NCBI GenBank assembly: GCA_018894105.1
Contig: CM032123.1
Location: 25,211,744 to 25,275,743 of the forward strand
Direction: 5' to 3'
Length of the DNA: 64,000 nucleotides
Source: Jacaranda mimosifolia
Taxonomy: Eukaryota > Streptophyta > Magnoliopsida > Lamiales > Bignoniaceae
Both the position numbers and the translations under genes were made by a program. The notes beneath the pieces were generated by a model that made no database searches, had not been told where the DNA came from, and was given only the letters and a program-made list of their open reading frames with translations. This document shows, piece by piece, positions 11,801 through 23,520 of this stretch. The stretch's first letter is position 1. Each line of letters opens with the position of its first letter.

Positions 11801-12281
11801 GAAAGTCCAAGGGAACTATCCAAAGAATGTTTGCGAGTAAAGAAAGAGTTTTGCTCCGCTGCCAACACGAAGTCGGTCCCAACAACATGTACTCTTAGAG
11901 CAACCTAGTAAATGCCATCGGAGATCTAGCATCAAGTGCTCCTGTCGCAAAAGCCATTTACCTACATGTGGCCAACTCGATCCAATCACTGCGCTTGAGA
12001 AAGCTTATGCCTCTTCTAAGAGTATCTTTACTTTAAAACATATTTTTTTATTTCTTCTTTAATTTTGAATAAAGCTTAAACATTCGAGGACGTCACGAGT
12101 TCTTCATCGGTATTCTTCTAACTAATTCAAACTTTTCAATATTTTACATATTACACCTCTTCTATGACTTTGAATTATGCAGAAATTAATAAATATCTCA
12201 AAGCAGCTTCAGACATAAGCCCGCTATAAGGCTGCTCGAGAAGTGCGAAGAATATGTGGCAGTTACTCAGCGTAAACTCAC

Positions 12282-12490
12282 TACAAAAGTCCCCTGTGTA
12301 TATGGTATTCGATGTAACCCCACTATTGGCCCCAAGAAGGTACCTGGTAGTCACCTTCTGAAAAAGTCCTCTATCGGCTTCCTCTGAAAGCACGGTACAT
12401 CCTCAAAAAGTTCTCTATCAGCTCCCTTTGGAAGTATATGTTATCTTAAAAAAGTCCACTATCGGGTCCTTTCGAGAGTACATGGAAACC
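12282..12490. repeat. 44-bp tandem repeat in the 3' part of the Tat-like derivative
   Basis: Units starting AAAAAGTCCTCTATCGG.T recur at 12361, 12405 and about 12449 with a 44-base period. More degenerate copies appear upstream to about 12282. Tandem repeats in the hypervariable 3' untranslated region are known for Tat/Ogre retrotransposons. Confidence 0.7.
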
Positions 12491-13439
12491 ATCCTGAATA
12501 AACTCATCAAGAAGTACCTCGAAAAACACATATGCCATCAGGCAAATGAAGTCCACCTAAAAGTGGCCACATTCCAATATATAGAAAATATTCTAGGAAA
12601 AATCTATAGGTCTGTCAACTCCGTACGTTATCATGCACTTACTATGAAGCTTGTCAGAAAATTATAACTAAACTCGTTCTCATTTCGATGTCCATTCTAC
12701 ATTCAACTTGAGCACAAAATTAACAATCTCTCTTCGTTGGTGAACAAACAAGGATACTAAGAAGGGACTCTACGCCCCTTAAAATAATCTTATCCTGCTT
12801 AATATTTGCAACCACTCCTACTTCATGAACATGCTGAAGTGATCATCATACTTTATTACTTAAAAATTCTTTAAGCCCCATGATAACTAATGAAGGCATT
12901 ACATCATTGCATACTCAACACAAAAAAATTACTCCAAAGCTGAGCTCTTGATAGGCGCCTAAGAATTCCGACGAGGGAGCGCACTATGGGCACCCAAGAC
13001 TTTCTAGTGGGGTGCATCACAAGCACTTGGGTCGACCGTGAAAGGGGTGCCTAGACAAGGCGTCCAATGAGTGCTCAAGATTGTTCACAAAAGAGGCGAT
13101 GCAGCACTAGATGCCCAAAATTATTATGAAGAGAGATGCCCTTTCAGGCTCCCAGGAAAATGCTTTGGTACAGTGTCCGTGCTATAGCATCAACACCTTA
13201 CTTTGGAACTTTGTGTGCGCGTATGAATCCACATCTCGCATAAACACGCACGACGAATTCTTTCTAACATGTATGTTGATGGTTTTATACCCCTTACTCC
13301 CAAATTCACAAAGTATGAGTATGCAATGCCAATAAGCTATACAATTAACCAGACACTTGCTTGAACACAAAATAAACACATACTTGCCCTCTAAAGGAGA
13401 ACATCAATACGAAAGGAAAAAAGAAAAATACTAAACAAC

Positions 13440-14340
13440 TTTTTAGAAATAAATCCTACTCACTACTGCTATCTTAGACATATGTCTTCATTCCTGTGGA
13501 TCCATCTCCACTAGCTCCTCTGTTGTAACCTCCGCTCCATTGTTAGGACCTTTCTCAAGTTCTCTAGCAATAATATTTACTTGGATGGTAGAATCCAAAA
13601 TCAATAAATCCTTTTAGAGTACCACGCGGTGTCACCCAGAATATAGAGACAACTCTAAATTATCTGCTCGTAAATCACCATTGCCTCCAGTACTACTGCT
13701 TCAAAAAATTCATCAAATTTATCAAGACCTCTGAACTCCTTGGCCGCTTCTTCACAGGTGGTAGTAATGAAGAGCTTTCCAACATCAGAACTCTTGAATT
13801 TTTCTCAACTCTTCATCTCTTCCACATACTTTACCTTCAAGCACTTGTGCCCTTTAAGTAGCTAAGCCAGCTCCTCATCTTTCTGGCTATGTTGCTTAAC
13901 TGTTTTGACAACTTCTTCCTTAATATATTTCACTGCGGACAGAGCTCCCTCAATTCGCCATGACATCTACTCAACCAAGTTCCATCCCTGAGATGGATAA
14001 ATGCAAAAATGCTCCAAAGTTAAACAATCATGGCAAAAGTAACAAAAAGATCAAAATGAAAAAGTGAATTCATACTAAGGCAAAATCGCCAGCAACTATC
14101 TCAGTTAATGGGCAGAAGAGAATAACTCCAACTTCCCTTTATCATACTCCCATACCACGCCATGCATGCAGTCGGCATTATATGCAATCTCATCAACATC
14201 CCAATGAGAGTCCACCCTACAATAACGCAACAAACCATAGTGAAAAAGCCGTTTTCCTTCGCTAGCATGAAAAGGACAAATAGACTGCAGATAAGTAATA
14301 GATCCGCAAGCACATTTCCTAAGAGGAAATTCCTCCAAAT
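13440..14340 (-). pseudogene. Antisense ORF remnant of the Tat-like derivative
   Basis: On the minus strand the sequence gives charged helical text such as RIEGALSAVKYIKEEVVKTV, KDEELA, KVKYVEEMKS and LFITTTCEEAAKEFRGL in broken frames. This resembles the coiled-coil tail of the antisense protein that Tat-lineage elements encode between integrase and the 3' LTR. A 77-codon open frame (14338-14105) lies upstream in the same direction. The parallel with the better antisense ORF at 58440-60866 supports the assignment; confidence is limited by decay. Confidence 0.4.
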
Positions 14341-15028
14341 TTTCTAAAGCTTATACTAAATGCAGCCTAAAAGGAGAACCGACATACGCAGCAACACCAC
14401 GCGGGATGACCCCCATGAGCACGAACCAACCATAAGCACTAGGGGTGCCAGAGTACGAGCCATTACGGGCGCCTGCCTAAGGCACCCTAGCTAAGCGCCT
14501 AGCTCTGCCGCCATGCGCGGACAGCTAGTTGACCATGTGGCCACCATACTGGCTCCTTCTCCACTCCCCATCCAATTAATGTATTAAAGACTTCTTTCCT
14601 GAACTTAACTGACAATTACACTGGGATATTTTTGGACTCAACTAAGGATCTTGAAGTACTCGCTAACTCAAAAAGAGCTCTAATAGAATTTACAAATGCT
14701 CAAAGAGTTCAAGATCAAAAGAAGACCCTACCTAGAGGACTCGTCTTGACACTCCTAATAAAATTGTCTCCTTAGCCAAAGTAAAATTCCCCTATTTTTG
14801 GCTAGCTCCTTAGGTGCCAACAAAGATTACCTTTATGAAGCACCTCATAGAAAACTCAATGACTCTGAGGACTACTCAAACTCAACTTGGATAGAGGTTG
14901 AGAATCCACAAACTCCTAAACTAAGAATAATTACTCAAAAATTAACACAAGATAATTTAATAAATTAAACTTAAATTATATTTTCGATGTAATATTAATA
15001 ATTTCCCACTGAAAATAGAGGACCTTAA

Positions 15029-15364
15029 TGATGTGACTAAAAATGGACATAAGGACATTTTGGTAAATTGACTAAATATGATAAATTAACCCTAAAATTA
15101 TGTAATTTAATAAATACATCAAAGAACTCAAAGGACAAGCCAAACCCATCAAGAGGGTAGAAAAACCGTAATGAGCCTAAACCCATTAACACTAAAATTT
15201 ATAAATACCAAATCCCAGGTAAAAATGGGGCACAAGAAATTATTTGCAAACTTTCTCAGGGTGGAAGAACTCTCGATAAGAGTAGATCTCTCTACGCATT
15301 CTTGAGAAGATGAACCGACACTTTACTTTTTTCGAAAAGGACTTTGCTCTATTTTCAAGCATCA
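15029..15364 (+). repeat. 3' LTR of the 9.8-15.4 kb Tat-like derivative
   Basis: Second LTR copy. It is preceded by a purine stretch GAAAATAGAGGA (about 15011-15022), a plausible polypurine tract. Confidence 0.62.
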
Positions 15365-17657
15365 TATGTTTATATATATATATATATATAGATAAACATT
15401 TTTTGAGAGGAATTCATTTCCTATTGATCTTCTCCTTTTGCTTTAATTTTTGGTTTTGTTCCTTTTCTTTCCTAAAAAAATATCAATTTTTTTTTAAATT
15501 TGAAAATGGGTTTTTTTTTTTTATTACATTAGATAAAGTAATGCTATAACTAATTAATATTTTTTAGGCACAAAAGTAATTGTCAAAAGTGACTAGTGTT
15601 TGTTGAAGCATGAATTTATAATAAAAGCAATTGGCTAACAAAAATCTACAACCAAACAAACATGAAAATATCAATCAATGGTAATAACAACAACGACTGT
15701 AACAAGCTTATATAGTAATTAAAATAATAATATAAAATAAAAAAATTTACAATATAAGAAATATTAAAAACATAAATAGTGATGGATTTGTGTTTTGTAT
15801 GTCTTCTACAGTGAGTATTTCGATTCCATGGTTATAAACAATATCATAATTTGCCAAAATATATATATATATATAGTTTTGTTAAATAATGATCAACAAG
15901 TTTTAAAATTTAATCAACATAATAGAAAATTAATACAAAGAACTTACATCCCAACTGGCTGAAGATAAGTTAAGGAAGTGGTTTTTTCTTATTTTTAAAT
16001 TTATACACACATCCAGAGTTTGTTAGATTTCAAACTTTTAAACCCGTACTTTATATGTGAGTCTTATGCCATTAATCATAAGTCACTTGGCTTAATAGAA
16101 GGGAAGTGTGATGTTTGAATTGTTAGAGCAAACAAAAATCAATGTATAGTCAAATATTGACGGTTTTGTCAGAATTTTTCTTTTCATTTCTTTTTTACTT
16201 TATCAATACGTGTTATTTTTATTTTTATTTTTTTAAATTCAAACCATCCTTATTAAAATTTTATTCAATTAATAAATATCCTATTTTTAGGATAATTTTT
16301 TTTCGTGGTCAGGTCAACAAAGATATGAAATATTTCAATTTATTTTTCAAAAAAATCTAATGAATTTATCTAGACCAATACATATTTTTTTTAAAAAATT
16401 ATTTTTGGATCGAACCTTATATTAGAAATAATGCATATTATTTAGTGCTGCTATTGTTAAAATTATGTTATTACTTATCTTTATCATATAAAAAATCGAA
16501 TGTTTCATTATTTATCAATACAATTAACATCACTAATATAATAACTTAAATTTATGTATATAAAAATGATATGCCACACAATTAATAATTTAAAATATGC
16601 AAAACTATTTTAATTTCAAATCATTCACTTTAAAATGGAAATTACATAATTTTAATTTAATTTACTGTAATCCAGATTTGTCAAACCAAATAAACCACTG
16701 ATTGCATAACCCCGGCTTCCTAGAATGGGAAACAGGAATAGGGAAAAAATGTGGGGCAAATTCTATATTTCTTGGATGCTATATTTCTTTTTGCATGATT
16801 GAAACCAAAATCAAATAATATGCTGAAGTCAAAAACTAAGCATAAATCATTTTCTTAAAAGATAATAGGTAACACTATGTAGCATAATACATTTTTCTCT
16901 TTCGTTTTAGATTTATTACTTTAATTTTTATTTTAAGATGTCTAAAAAATAAGATAATAAAATAATTATTTTTCTTAAAACTGCTTTCTAAATTAAAGTA
17001 ATGTTATGACATTATTATTAAAGATAATAATATAAATCTTTTTTATTTTAAAATTCTTATTAAAACACTGCATTGGCGGTAAATCTTAATTTTATGAAAT
17101 AGAGGGAATGCGTTTATAGTGCTGTTACTTTTTTTTGTTTATTTTTTGAACTCTTACTTAAAACATCAATTGTAAATCTTAATTTTATGGAATAGAGGGA
17201 ATATCTTTTTAGTACTGTTACTTATTTTTATTCTTTTAAATTCTTACTTAAATAAGTTCATTGACCAAATGTAAATTTACAAGTTGTTTGTTTTTATTTT
17301 CCATCCTCATTTTTGTTTTCATTACATTAATTTAAAAATTAAAAACCATCAATTTCTATCTATTTTGACTCAAAATAGTCCTTATTTTTATTTTTTATTT
17401 TTTATAAACCTACAATATTATCCTACTATTATATCAATCAAATTTAAATTTGATTTAAAATAAAGTACTCACTATCGTTTTAAAATTAATAATATATTTT
17501 TTTTTAATAATTTTTTTTAAATGTAAAAAAATATAAATCAATTTTCAACTGTATATTTGGCTTAATCATTATTTTCTAAACAAAACATTCAAATATAATT
17601 TTATTTTTATTAATGAATGGTAAGGGAATATTTTTTTTTTAGGTCTCTATGAAAACA
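15365..17657. other. AT-rich intergenic sequence with a tandem duplication
   Basis: No gene recognised; short frames here are low-complexity F/Y/I/L-rich text. A unit of about 93 bases beginning GTAAATCTTAATTTTATG is duplicated at about 17079 and 17172. A (TA)n run lies at 15373-15391. Confidence 0.4.
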
Positions 17658-17660
17658 TTA

Positions 17661-18016
17661 GGGAATGTTCGGTTATATTTTCCCAAAACAACATTATTTT
17701 GGGAATATATAACTAAATATATTCTTATTTTTTCTCTAAAATATATTTTTTTAATATATACATACATATATTATATATTATATATACATTATATATATTT
17801 TATTATTATTCTACATTAAAAAAAACACATAATTTTATTTTCACTTCAAAAACTGAACAAAAAGCATTGATTCAATTATTATAGTAAAAAATGTCTCTCC
17901 CAAAATATAAACAAATATATCAAAAAATAATTTTTACATTCTTTAATGATTTATTTTTTCAAAATATATAATAAACACATAATCAAATTATACAAAAAAT
18001 ATAACCAAACATTCCC
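17661..18016. mobile_element. Tourist-like MITE with TTA target duplication
   Basis: The ends are inverted copies: left GGGAATGTTCGGTTATATTT, right reversed GGGAATGTTTGGTTATATTT. It is flanked by TTA at 17658-17660 and 18017-18019. Length (356 bases), TWA target and lack of a gene fit Tourist-type MITEs. Same family as 9211, 37092 and the fragment at 5425. Confidence 0.85.
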
Positions 18017-18659
18017 TTACATTCCCATTGGATCCATAAAATAGGATGAAATGGAATATTAATTACTATTTAAAGGGAAAAAAAAAGGAAAAAAGAAAGA
18101 AACTCTAGAAAATTGATAAACCCAAGGCAAGGACCCGTACGAAGTTGATTGACCAACAGATAATTGAGCTGCATCAATTCAAGGGCCACTTATTTAAAAG
18201 TACCAAAAGTATTTTCCAAATTTGTGATCAGTCCCCACTTGATTTTCTTTATAATAAGCTCCCTAGTTTTGTTAAAACTTTAAAGATCACTCCCCACTCA
18301 CTTGATTTGACAAAAATGCCCTTAAGTATAATAATTTTCACTCATTTTTTTTTCACTTCTTCATCATCCACACAAGCAAACAGTAAACCCTAGCATATGT
18401 ACTTTCATTACCAGAAATAGAAAGAAAAGAAAAAACGCAACAAGCTCCACGATGGGAACGAGAATAATCGTCGGAGCCAACAACCACCAACCCGACATCT
18501 GCATTGTCTTCTTCTCTTTTTATTTTCATCATTTTCGGGTTTCTTCTTCTTTTCAGTCTCTTCTCAATTGCTTCTGAGTTTCTTGTATTTTTTTGACGAT
18601 GTCAACCAGTAGTGAAGCATGAGTGTGCCACTACAAAGAAGAGCAGCAGTGCAAAGAAG

Positions 18660-20060
18660 TGTTCTGAAATTGTACTGCAAAGAAGAGCAGTGATGTTTTA
18701 AAGGTAATACTTCAATAGAATCTAAATTGTACTGCAGTTTGTAAAGTTTTGTACTTGAAGTGTTCTGAAATTGTACTCTGTTTATTTGAAAATCTTTCTC
18801 TGCTTGTAGCGTTCTACATTATACTTCATTGCAATTAAAATTATACTTAATCTCACAAAAATTGTACTCTATTATGTAAGTTCTATACTTCAAATGTTCT
18901 ATTAATGGATGATCCAAAATTGTACTACAACTTCTAGCGGTTTATACTTGAAGTGTTCTCAAACTGTACGTCTTCTATCTAAAATTATACTTTTGGTTTT
19001 CTGAAATTATACTTTATTTTTCCAAAATATGTACTCCATTCATTTAAGTTCTATACTTCAAGTGTTCTATTTATTGATTATCCAAAATTGTACTATAGTT
19101 GCTAGGGTTTTATACTTCAAGTGTCCTGAAATTATACTTCACTTTATCTAAAATTGTACTTCTATTTTCTGAAATTATACTTTATTTTATACTTCATTTT
19201 ACCTAAACATGTACTCTATTCATTGAAGTTCTATACTTCAAGTGTTCCAAAATTGTACTACATTTTATCTAAACTTGTACTCCAGTTATCTGAATTTATT
19301 ATTTAAGTTTTATACTTCAAGTGTTCTACTAATGGATTATAAAAAATTGTACTATAATTGCTAAGGTTTTATACTTTAGGTGTTCTGAAATTGTACTTCA
19401 CTTTATTTAAAATTGTACTTCTATTTTATGAAATTATATTTTATTTTATATTTCATTTTACCTAAACATGTACTATATTCTTGAAGTTCTATACTTCAAG
19501 TATTCCAAAATTGTACTTCATTTTATCTAAATTTGTACTTCAGTTATCTGAATCTATTATTTAAGTTTTATATTTCAAGTATTCTACTAATGGATTATCC
19601 AAAATCGTACTGCAATTGCTAAGGATTTATACTTTAACTGTTCTGAAATTGTACTTCTTTTTATATAAAATTGTACTTCTATTTTCTGAAATTATACTTC
19701 ATTTTATCTAAACATGTACTCTATTAATTGAAGTTCTATACTTCAAGTGTTCTGAAATTATACTTCATTTTATCTAAACTTGTACTTCAGTTATTTGAAT
19801 CTATTATTTAAGTTTCAAGTGTTCTACTAATGGATTATCCAAAAATTGTATTGCAATTGCTAAGGTTTTATACTTCAAGTGTTCTAAAATTGTTCTTCTT
19901 TTTATATAAAATTATACTTAACCTTTTACGTAAAATTTTACTCTATTATTTAAGTTTTATAAAGTTCTATTAATTTTATACTTCATTTTACCTAAAGTTC
20001 TATACTTCAAGTGCCTTACTTATTGATTATCCAAAATTGTACTGCAATTGATAGCGTTTT
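18660..20060 (+). repeat. Array A: degenerate ~250-bp tandem repeat, TGTACTTC-rich
   Basis: The marker TCTACTAATGGATTATCCAA (or close variants) recurs near 18898, 19068, 19325, 19583, 19822 and 20019, giving spacings of about 170-258 bases. Each unit contains many TATACTTCAAGTGTTCT, AAATTGTACTTC and TTTATCTAAA segments, so a shorter subrepeat is also visible. Confidence 0.8.
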
Positions 20061-20179
20061 ATATTTCTATTATTCTGAAATTGTACTTCGTTTATTTGAA
20101 ATTACATGACCATACTGAATTATTCTACATATTGTACTTTATTTTACCTAAAATTGTACTTCATTTGTCAACCTCAAGG

Positions 20180-20345
20180 GATGCAGTCGAGGAGGAAATT
20201 AGTTCCACCAATGTATCGCACAATGAATTGGCTTTAATTAGCAACTCAATTGATGTATGGAGGAATTGCATACATGGAGAGGGTCAGACATTCAAGGATG
20301 CTGAAGAGTTCAGAATTATACGGTGTCTACTCTGCGGTCATTTAA
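20180..20345 (+). pseudogene. MuDR-type transposase N-terminal fragment
   Basis: Within a 123-codon frame, the segment DVWRNCIHGEGQTFKDAEEF (GEGQTFKDAEEFR at 20276-20314) matches the start of the plant MuDR transposase DNA-binding domain (PF03108 type: G..F.d.eEFR.A...Y). The expected continuation (YAV...KND..R..AKC) is absent; the frame instead merges into array B. It cannot make a transposase. It supports placing the surrounding 18224-24160 unit in the Mutator superfamily. Confidence 0.55.
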
Positions 20346-20349
20346 ATAC

Positions 20350-20950
20350 AAGAATTATTTTGTCCGAGATATCGGCTATTTTGTACTCTAATCTTGGAGA
20401 ATTATACTTGATATCATGACATTTGTACTTCATTTCGGCAATTATGTATTTGATTTAGCGTGAAATTAGCAATTTTACATGTTATCAGAGATATCAGTTA
20501 TTTTGTACCCCAATATGGGAGAATTATACTTGATTTCATGACATGTGTACTTCATTTCGGCAATTATGTATTTGATTTAGCGTGAAATTAGTATTTTTGC
20601 ATATTATCCGAGATATCAGTTATTTTGTACCCTAATATGGGAGAATTATACTTGATTTCTTGACAATTGTACTTCATTTAGGCAATTATGTATTTGATTT
20701 AGCGTGAAATTAGCATTTTTGCATGTTTTCCGAGATATCAATTATTTTGTACCCCAATATGGGAGAATTATACTTGATTTCATAACATTTGTACTTCATT
20801 TTGGCAATTATGTATTTGATTTAGCGTGAAATTAGCATTTTTGTATGTTTGTCAATATATCAATTATTTTGTACCCTAATCTGGGAGAATTATACTTGAT
20901 TTCATGACATTTGTACTTCATTTCGGCCATTATGTACTTCATTTCTTAAT
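20350..20950 (+). repeat. Array B: 122-bp tandem repeat, five copies
   Basis: GAGAATTATACTTGAT recurs at about 20397, 20519, 20641, 20763 and 20885, a 122-base period. Each unit also carries TTTGTACTTCATTTCGGCAA, GATTTAGCGTGAAATTAG and a CGAGATATCA.TTATTTTGTAC segment. The copies differ by only a few bases. Confidence 0.92.
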
Positions 20951-21289
20951 ATTTTTACTAATATTGTTGAATTGAAATTTGTTCCATGATTTGCTATTTA
21001 AGTCTTGGTAATTAATAACTAAACTCTAAAAATATGTGTAATATTTATCATATGAATAAAATACTGTTAAAGTTTTAAAGTGTTAACCACTAGTGTTCAA
21101 CGAATGAATGTTATCAATCGTAGTAATGTAAAGAATACTTATGGTTTCAAAGATGTAAACAAATGAGCATTTGACGATAATATCCACCCTATCACCCGTA
21201 CAAATACGTACTTCGCCTGATCCGATAATCTCAAAATATTGTACTTGACCATCACTATAATTATTAGAAACTAATTATTCAATTGCAAT

Positions 21290-22015
21290 AAGTGTACTTC
21301 AATATAACACAATTTATACTTTGTTTGTTCTATATTTGTACTTCATTTCCATCATATTGTACTCAAATTCACTGTACAATTTCAATTTAATTGAAGTGTA
21401 CTTCAATATAGCACCATTTATACTTTGTTTATTCTAAATTTGTATTTCATTTCCCTCATATTGTACTCAAATTCACTATCCAGTTTCAATTTAATTGAAG
21501 TGTACTTCAACATAGCACCATTTATACTTTGTTTTTTCTAAGTTTGTACTTCATTTCTCTCATATTATACTCAAATTCATTGCCCAATTTATACTTTGTT
21601 TGTTCTACATTTATACTTCATTTCCATCATATTGTACTCAAATTCACTGCCCAATTTCAATTTAATTGAAGTGTACTTTAACATAAAACCATTTATACTT
21701 TGTTTGTTCTACGTTTGTACTTCATTTCCATCATATTGTACTCAAATTCACTGCCCAATTTCAATTTAATTGAAGTGTACTTTAACATAACACCATTTAT
21801 ACTTTGTTTGTTCTACGTTTGTACTTCATTTTCATCATATTGTACTCAAATTCACTGCCCAATTTCAATTTAATTGAAGTGTACTTTAACATAACATCAT
21901 TTATACTTTGTTTGTTCTACGTTTGTACTTCATTTCCATCATATTGTTCTCAAATTCACTGCTCAGTTTCAATTTAATTGAAGTGTTCTTTAACATAACA
22001 CCATTATTACCCTCA
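21290..22015 (+). repeat. Array C: ~104-bp tandem repeat, about seven copies
   Basis: TTTATACTTTGTTTGTTC recurs at about 21313, 21416, 21521, 21588, 21692, 21797 and 21899. Units share TTTGTACTTCATTTCCATCA, ATTGTACTCAAATTCACTGC and CAATTTAATTGAAGTGTACT. One spacing is short (about 67), so one unit is deleted internally. Confidence 0.9.
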
Positions 22016-22089
22016 TATTATACTCAAATTCTTTTATTGGAATATGAGCATGACCTCTATAATCAGTCCTTCCTTGATAGGGATTAGGC

Positions 22090-22663
22090 TAGGCATGGCA
22101 ATAGGTCCGGGTATATCGGGTCCTGGGGCGGGTTAGGAGTCAAATAAACGGGTTATGGGGTGGGTTATGGGTTTAAGTAAACCCACCCAGTATAATTAAT
22201 ATATAATATATTATATATAATATATGTACATAAAACATAAGAAATTAGGATTATAATAGTATATATATATTTCATCAAATAAATAATAATTTTGTACTCA
22301 TTCAATCATCATAAAAATGATAAAAAATATACTAAAATCAATTAATATGGATATTTTATTTTAAAATTTGAAAAATAGTGTTAGAAACTTATTGTATATT
22401 GGATTCTAATTTTTTATACATATATACATATTATTTGTGTATGTATATCTTAATCAATTTTGAAAATATATGAGTTGTAAAATTATATATTTTAATAAAA
22501 AAATCAAAAAGAAAAAAAGAGAAAAAAAAAAAAGAAAAGAAAAACGGTTTGGCTGGTTAGACCCACCGATTTAGGAGTCTAAAGCAGGGCGGGTCCCGGG
22601 TCCAAATAGAAGTAAGCGGGGAGGGTTTCGGGTCCTGTCAAACCCGCCCCGTTGCCACCCCTA
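22090..22663. mobile_element. Nonautonomous hAT-like element nested in the Mutator-like element
   Basis: A perfect 8-base direct repeat GATTAGGC flanks it (22082-22089 and 22664-22671), the target length of hAT elements. The ends are imperfect inverted repeats: left TAGGCATGGCAATAGGTCCG, right reversed TAGGGGTGGCAACGGGGCGG. GC-rich subterminal blocks (GGGTTATGGG, GGGTCCCGGG, GGTTTCGGGTCC) bracket an AT-rich core. No transposase frame. Confidence 0.92.
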
Positions 22664-22739
22664 GATTAGGCGATTCAATCTTTGAGTTGGGTGGTTCATC
22701 TGCTACCTGGATTGTGTTGATGTCTTCTGTATCCTGGGG

Positions 22740-23055
22740 TACAAAACACTAGCACATTAGATACAAAGTATCAACTATTGAAGTACAAAAGATTAGGACA
22801 TTAAGTACAAATATCACCAACATGGAGTACAAAAGATCAGTACGTTAAATACAAATATCACCGAATTGGAGTACAAAATATTAGGATATTAAGTACAAAT
22901 ATCACCAATATGGAGTACAAAAGATCAGTATGTTAAGTACAAATATCACCAACATGGAGTACAAAATATCAGCACATTAAGTACAAATATCACCAATATG
23001 GAGTACAAATTATCAGCACATTAAGTACAAATATCACCAACATGGGGTACAAAAT
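22740..23055 (-). repeat. Array D: ~45-60-bp tandem repeat, AAGTAC orientation
   Basis: TTAAGTACAAATATCACCAA and TGGAGTACAAAA.ATCAG alternate about six times. The motif is AAGTACAAA/GGAGTACAAA, the reverse complement of the TTTGTACTT(C) motif of arrays A-C, so this array is inverted relative to them. Confidence 0.85.
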
Positions 23056-23059
23056 ATAC

Positions 23060-23520
23060 TGCAAGCTTGAATGTTTTATGCTATAGTTGCTTCTAAAATA
23101 CACTGCAGATACACAGATTATATACTACACTTTTGTTTAATATATACTGCAAAATTAAATATTTTGTACTAAAGTTGCTTCTAAAATGTACTGCAGATAC
23201 ACATATTATATATTATACTTTCAATTAATGTATATTGCAGGCTTGAATATTTTTGTACTACAGATACTTATAAAATGTACTGCATGTACACAAATTATAT
23301 ATTATAATTTTATTTAACCTGCAGGCTTGAATGTTTTGTACTTCAAATGCTTCTAAAATATACTGCAATTACACAAATTATATACTACATTTTTGCCTAA
23401 TGTGTACTGCAAGCTTGAATGTTTATACTACATTTGCTTCTAAAATGCACTGCAGTTACACAAATTATATACTACAATTTTGCCTAATATGTACTGCAAG
23501 CTTTGATATTTTGTACTACA
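23060..23520 (+). repeat. Array E: ~90-bp tandem repeat with CTGCA and GTACT motifs
   Basis: Units contain TACTGCAAGCTTGAATGTTT, TTGTACTACA..TGCTTCTAAA and TACTGCAGTTACACAAATTA. About five copies are visible, with small deletions. Confidence 0.85.

Larger units (their letters stand above)
9831..15364 (+). mobile_element. Tat-like Ty3/Gypsy derivative without pol (LARD-like)
   Basis: Two similar direct repeats of about 340 bases form LTRs at 9831-10171 and 15029-15364; both begin TGAT.TGACTAAAAATGGACA and share the block AAGGACTTTGCTCTATT near their ends. After the first LTR, ACACTGTGTATGGGAAAC resembles a decayed version of the primer site GGCGCCGTCTGTGGGAAAC used by Tat elements. The 4.9-kb interior has gag traces on the plus strand and an antisense coding trace on the minus strand, but no protease, reverse transcriptase or integrase that I can find. 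I see no matching target duplication, so the element is old or its ends are misjudged. Confidence 0.65.

Noticed and set aside
9826..15369. Target duplication CTATT for the Tat-like derivative
   Set aside because: CTATT precedes the left LTR, but the right flank reads TATGT; the CTATT in the right LTR is part of the shared LTR sequence.
18600..23520. Possible CRISPR-like array because of regular repeats
   Set aside because: Plant-type AT-rich DNA, diverged contiguous repeats without unique spacers of constant length, and inverted terminal repeats around the region. It is a transposon with tandem arrays.
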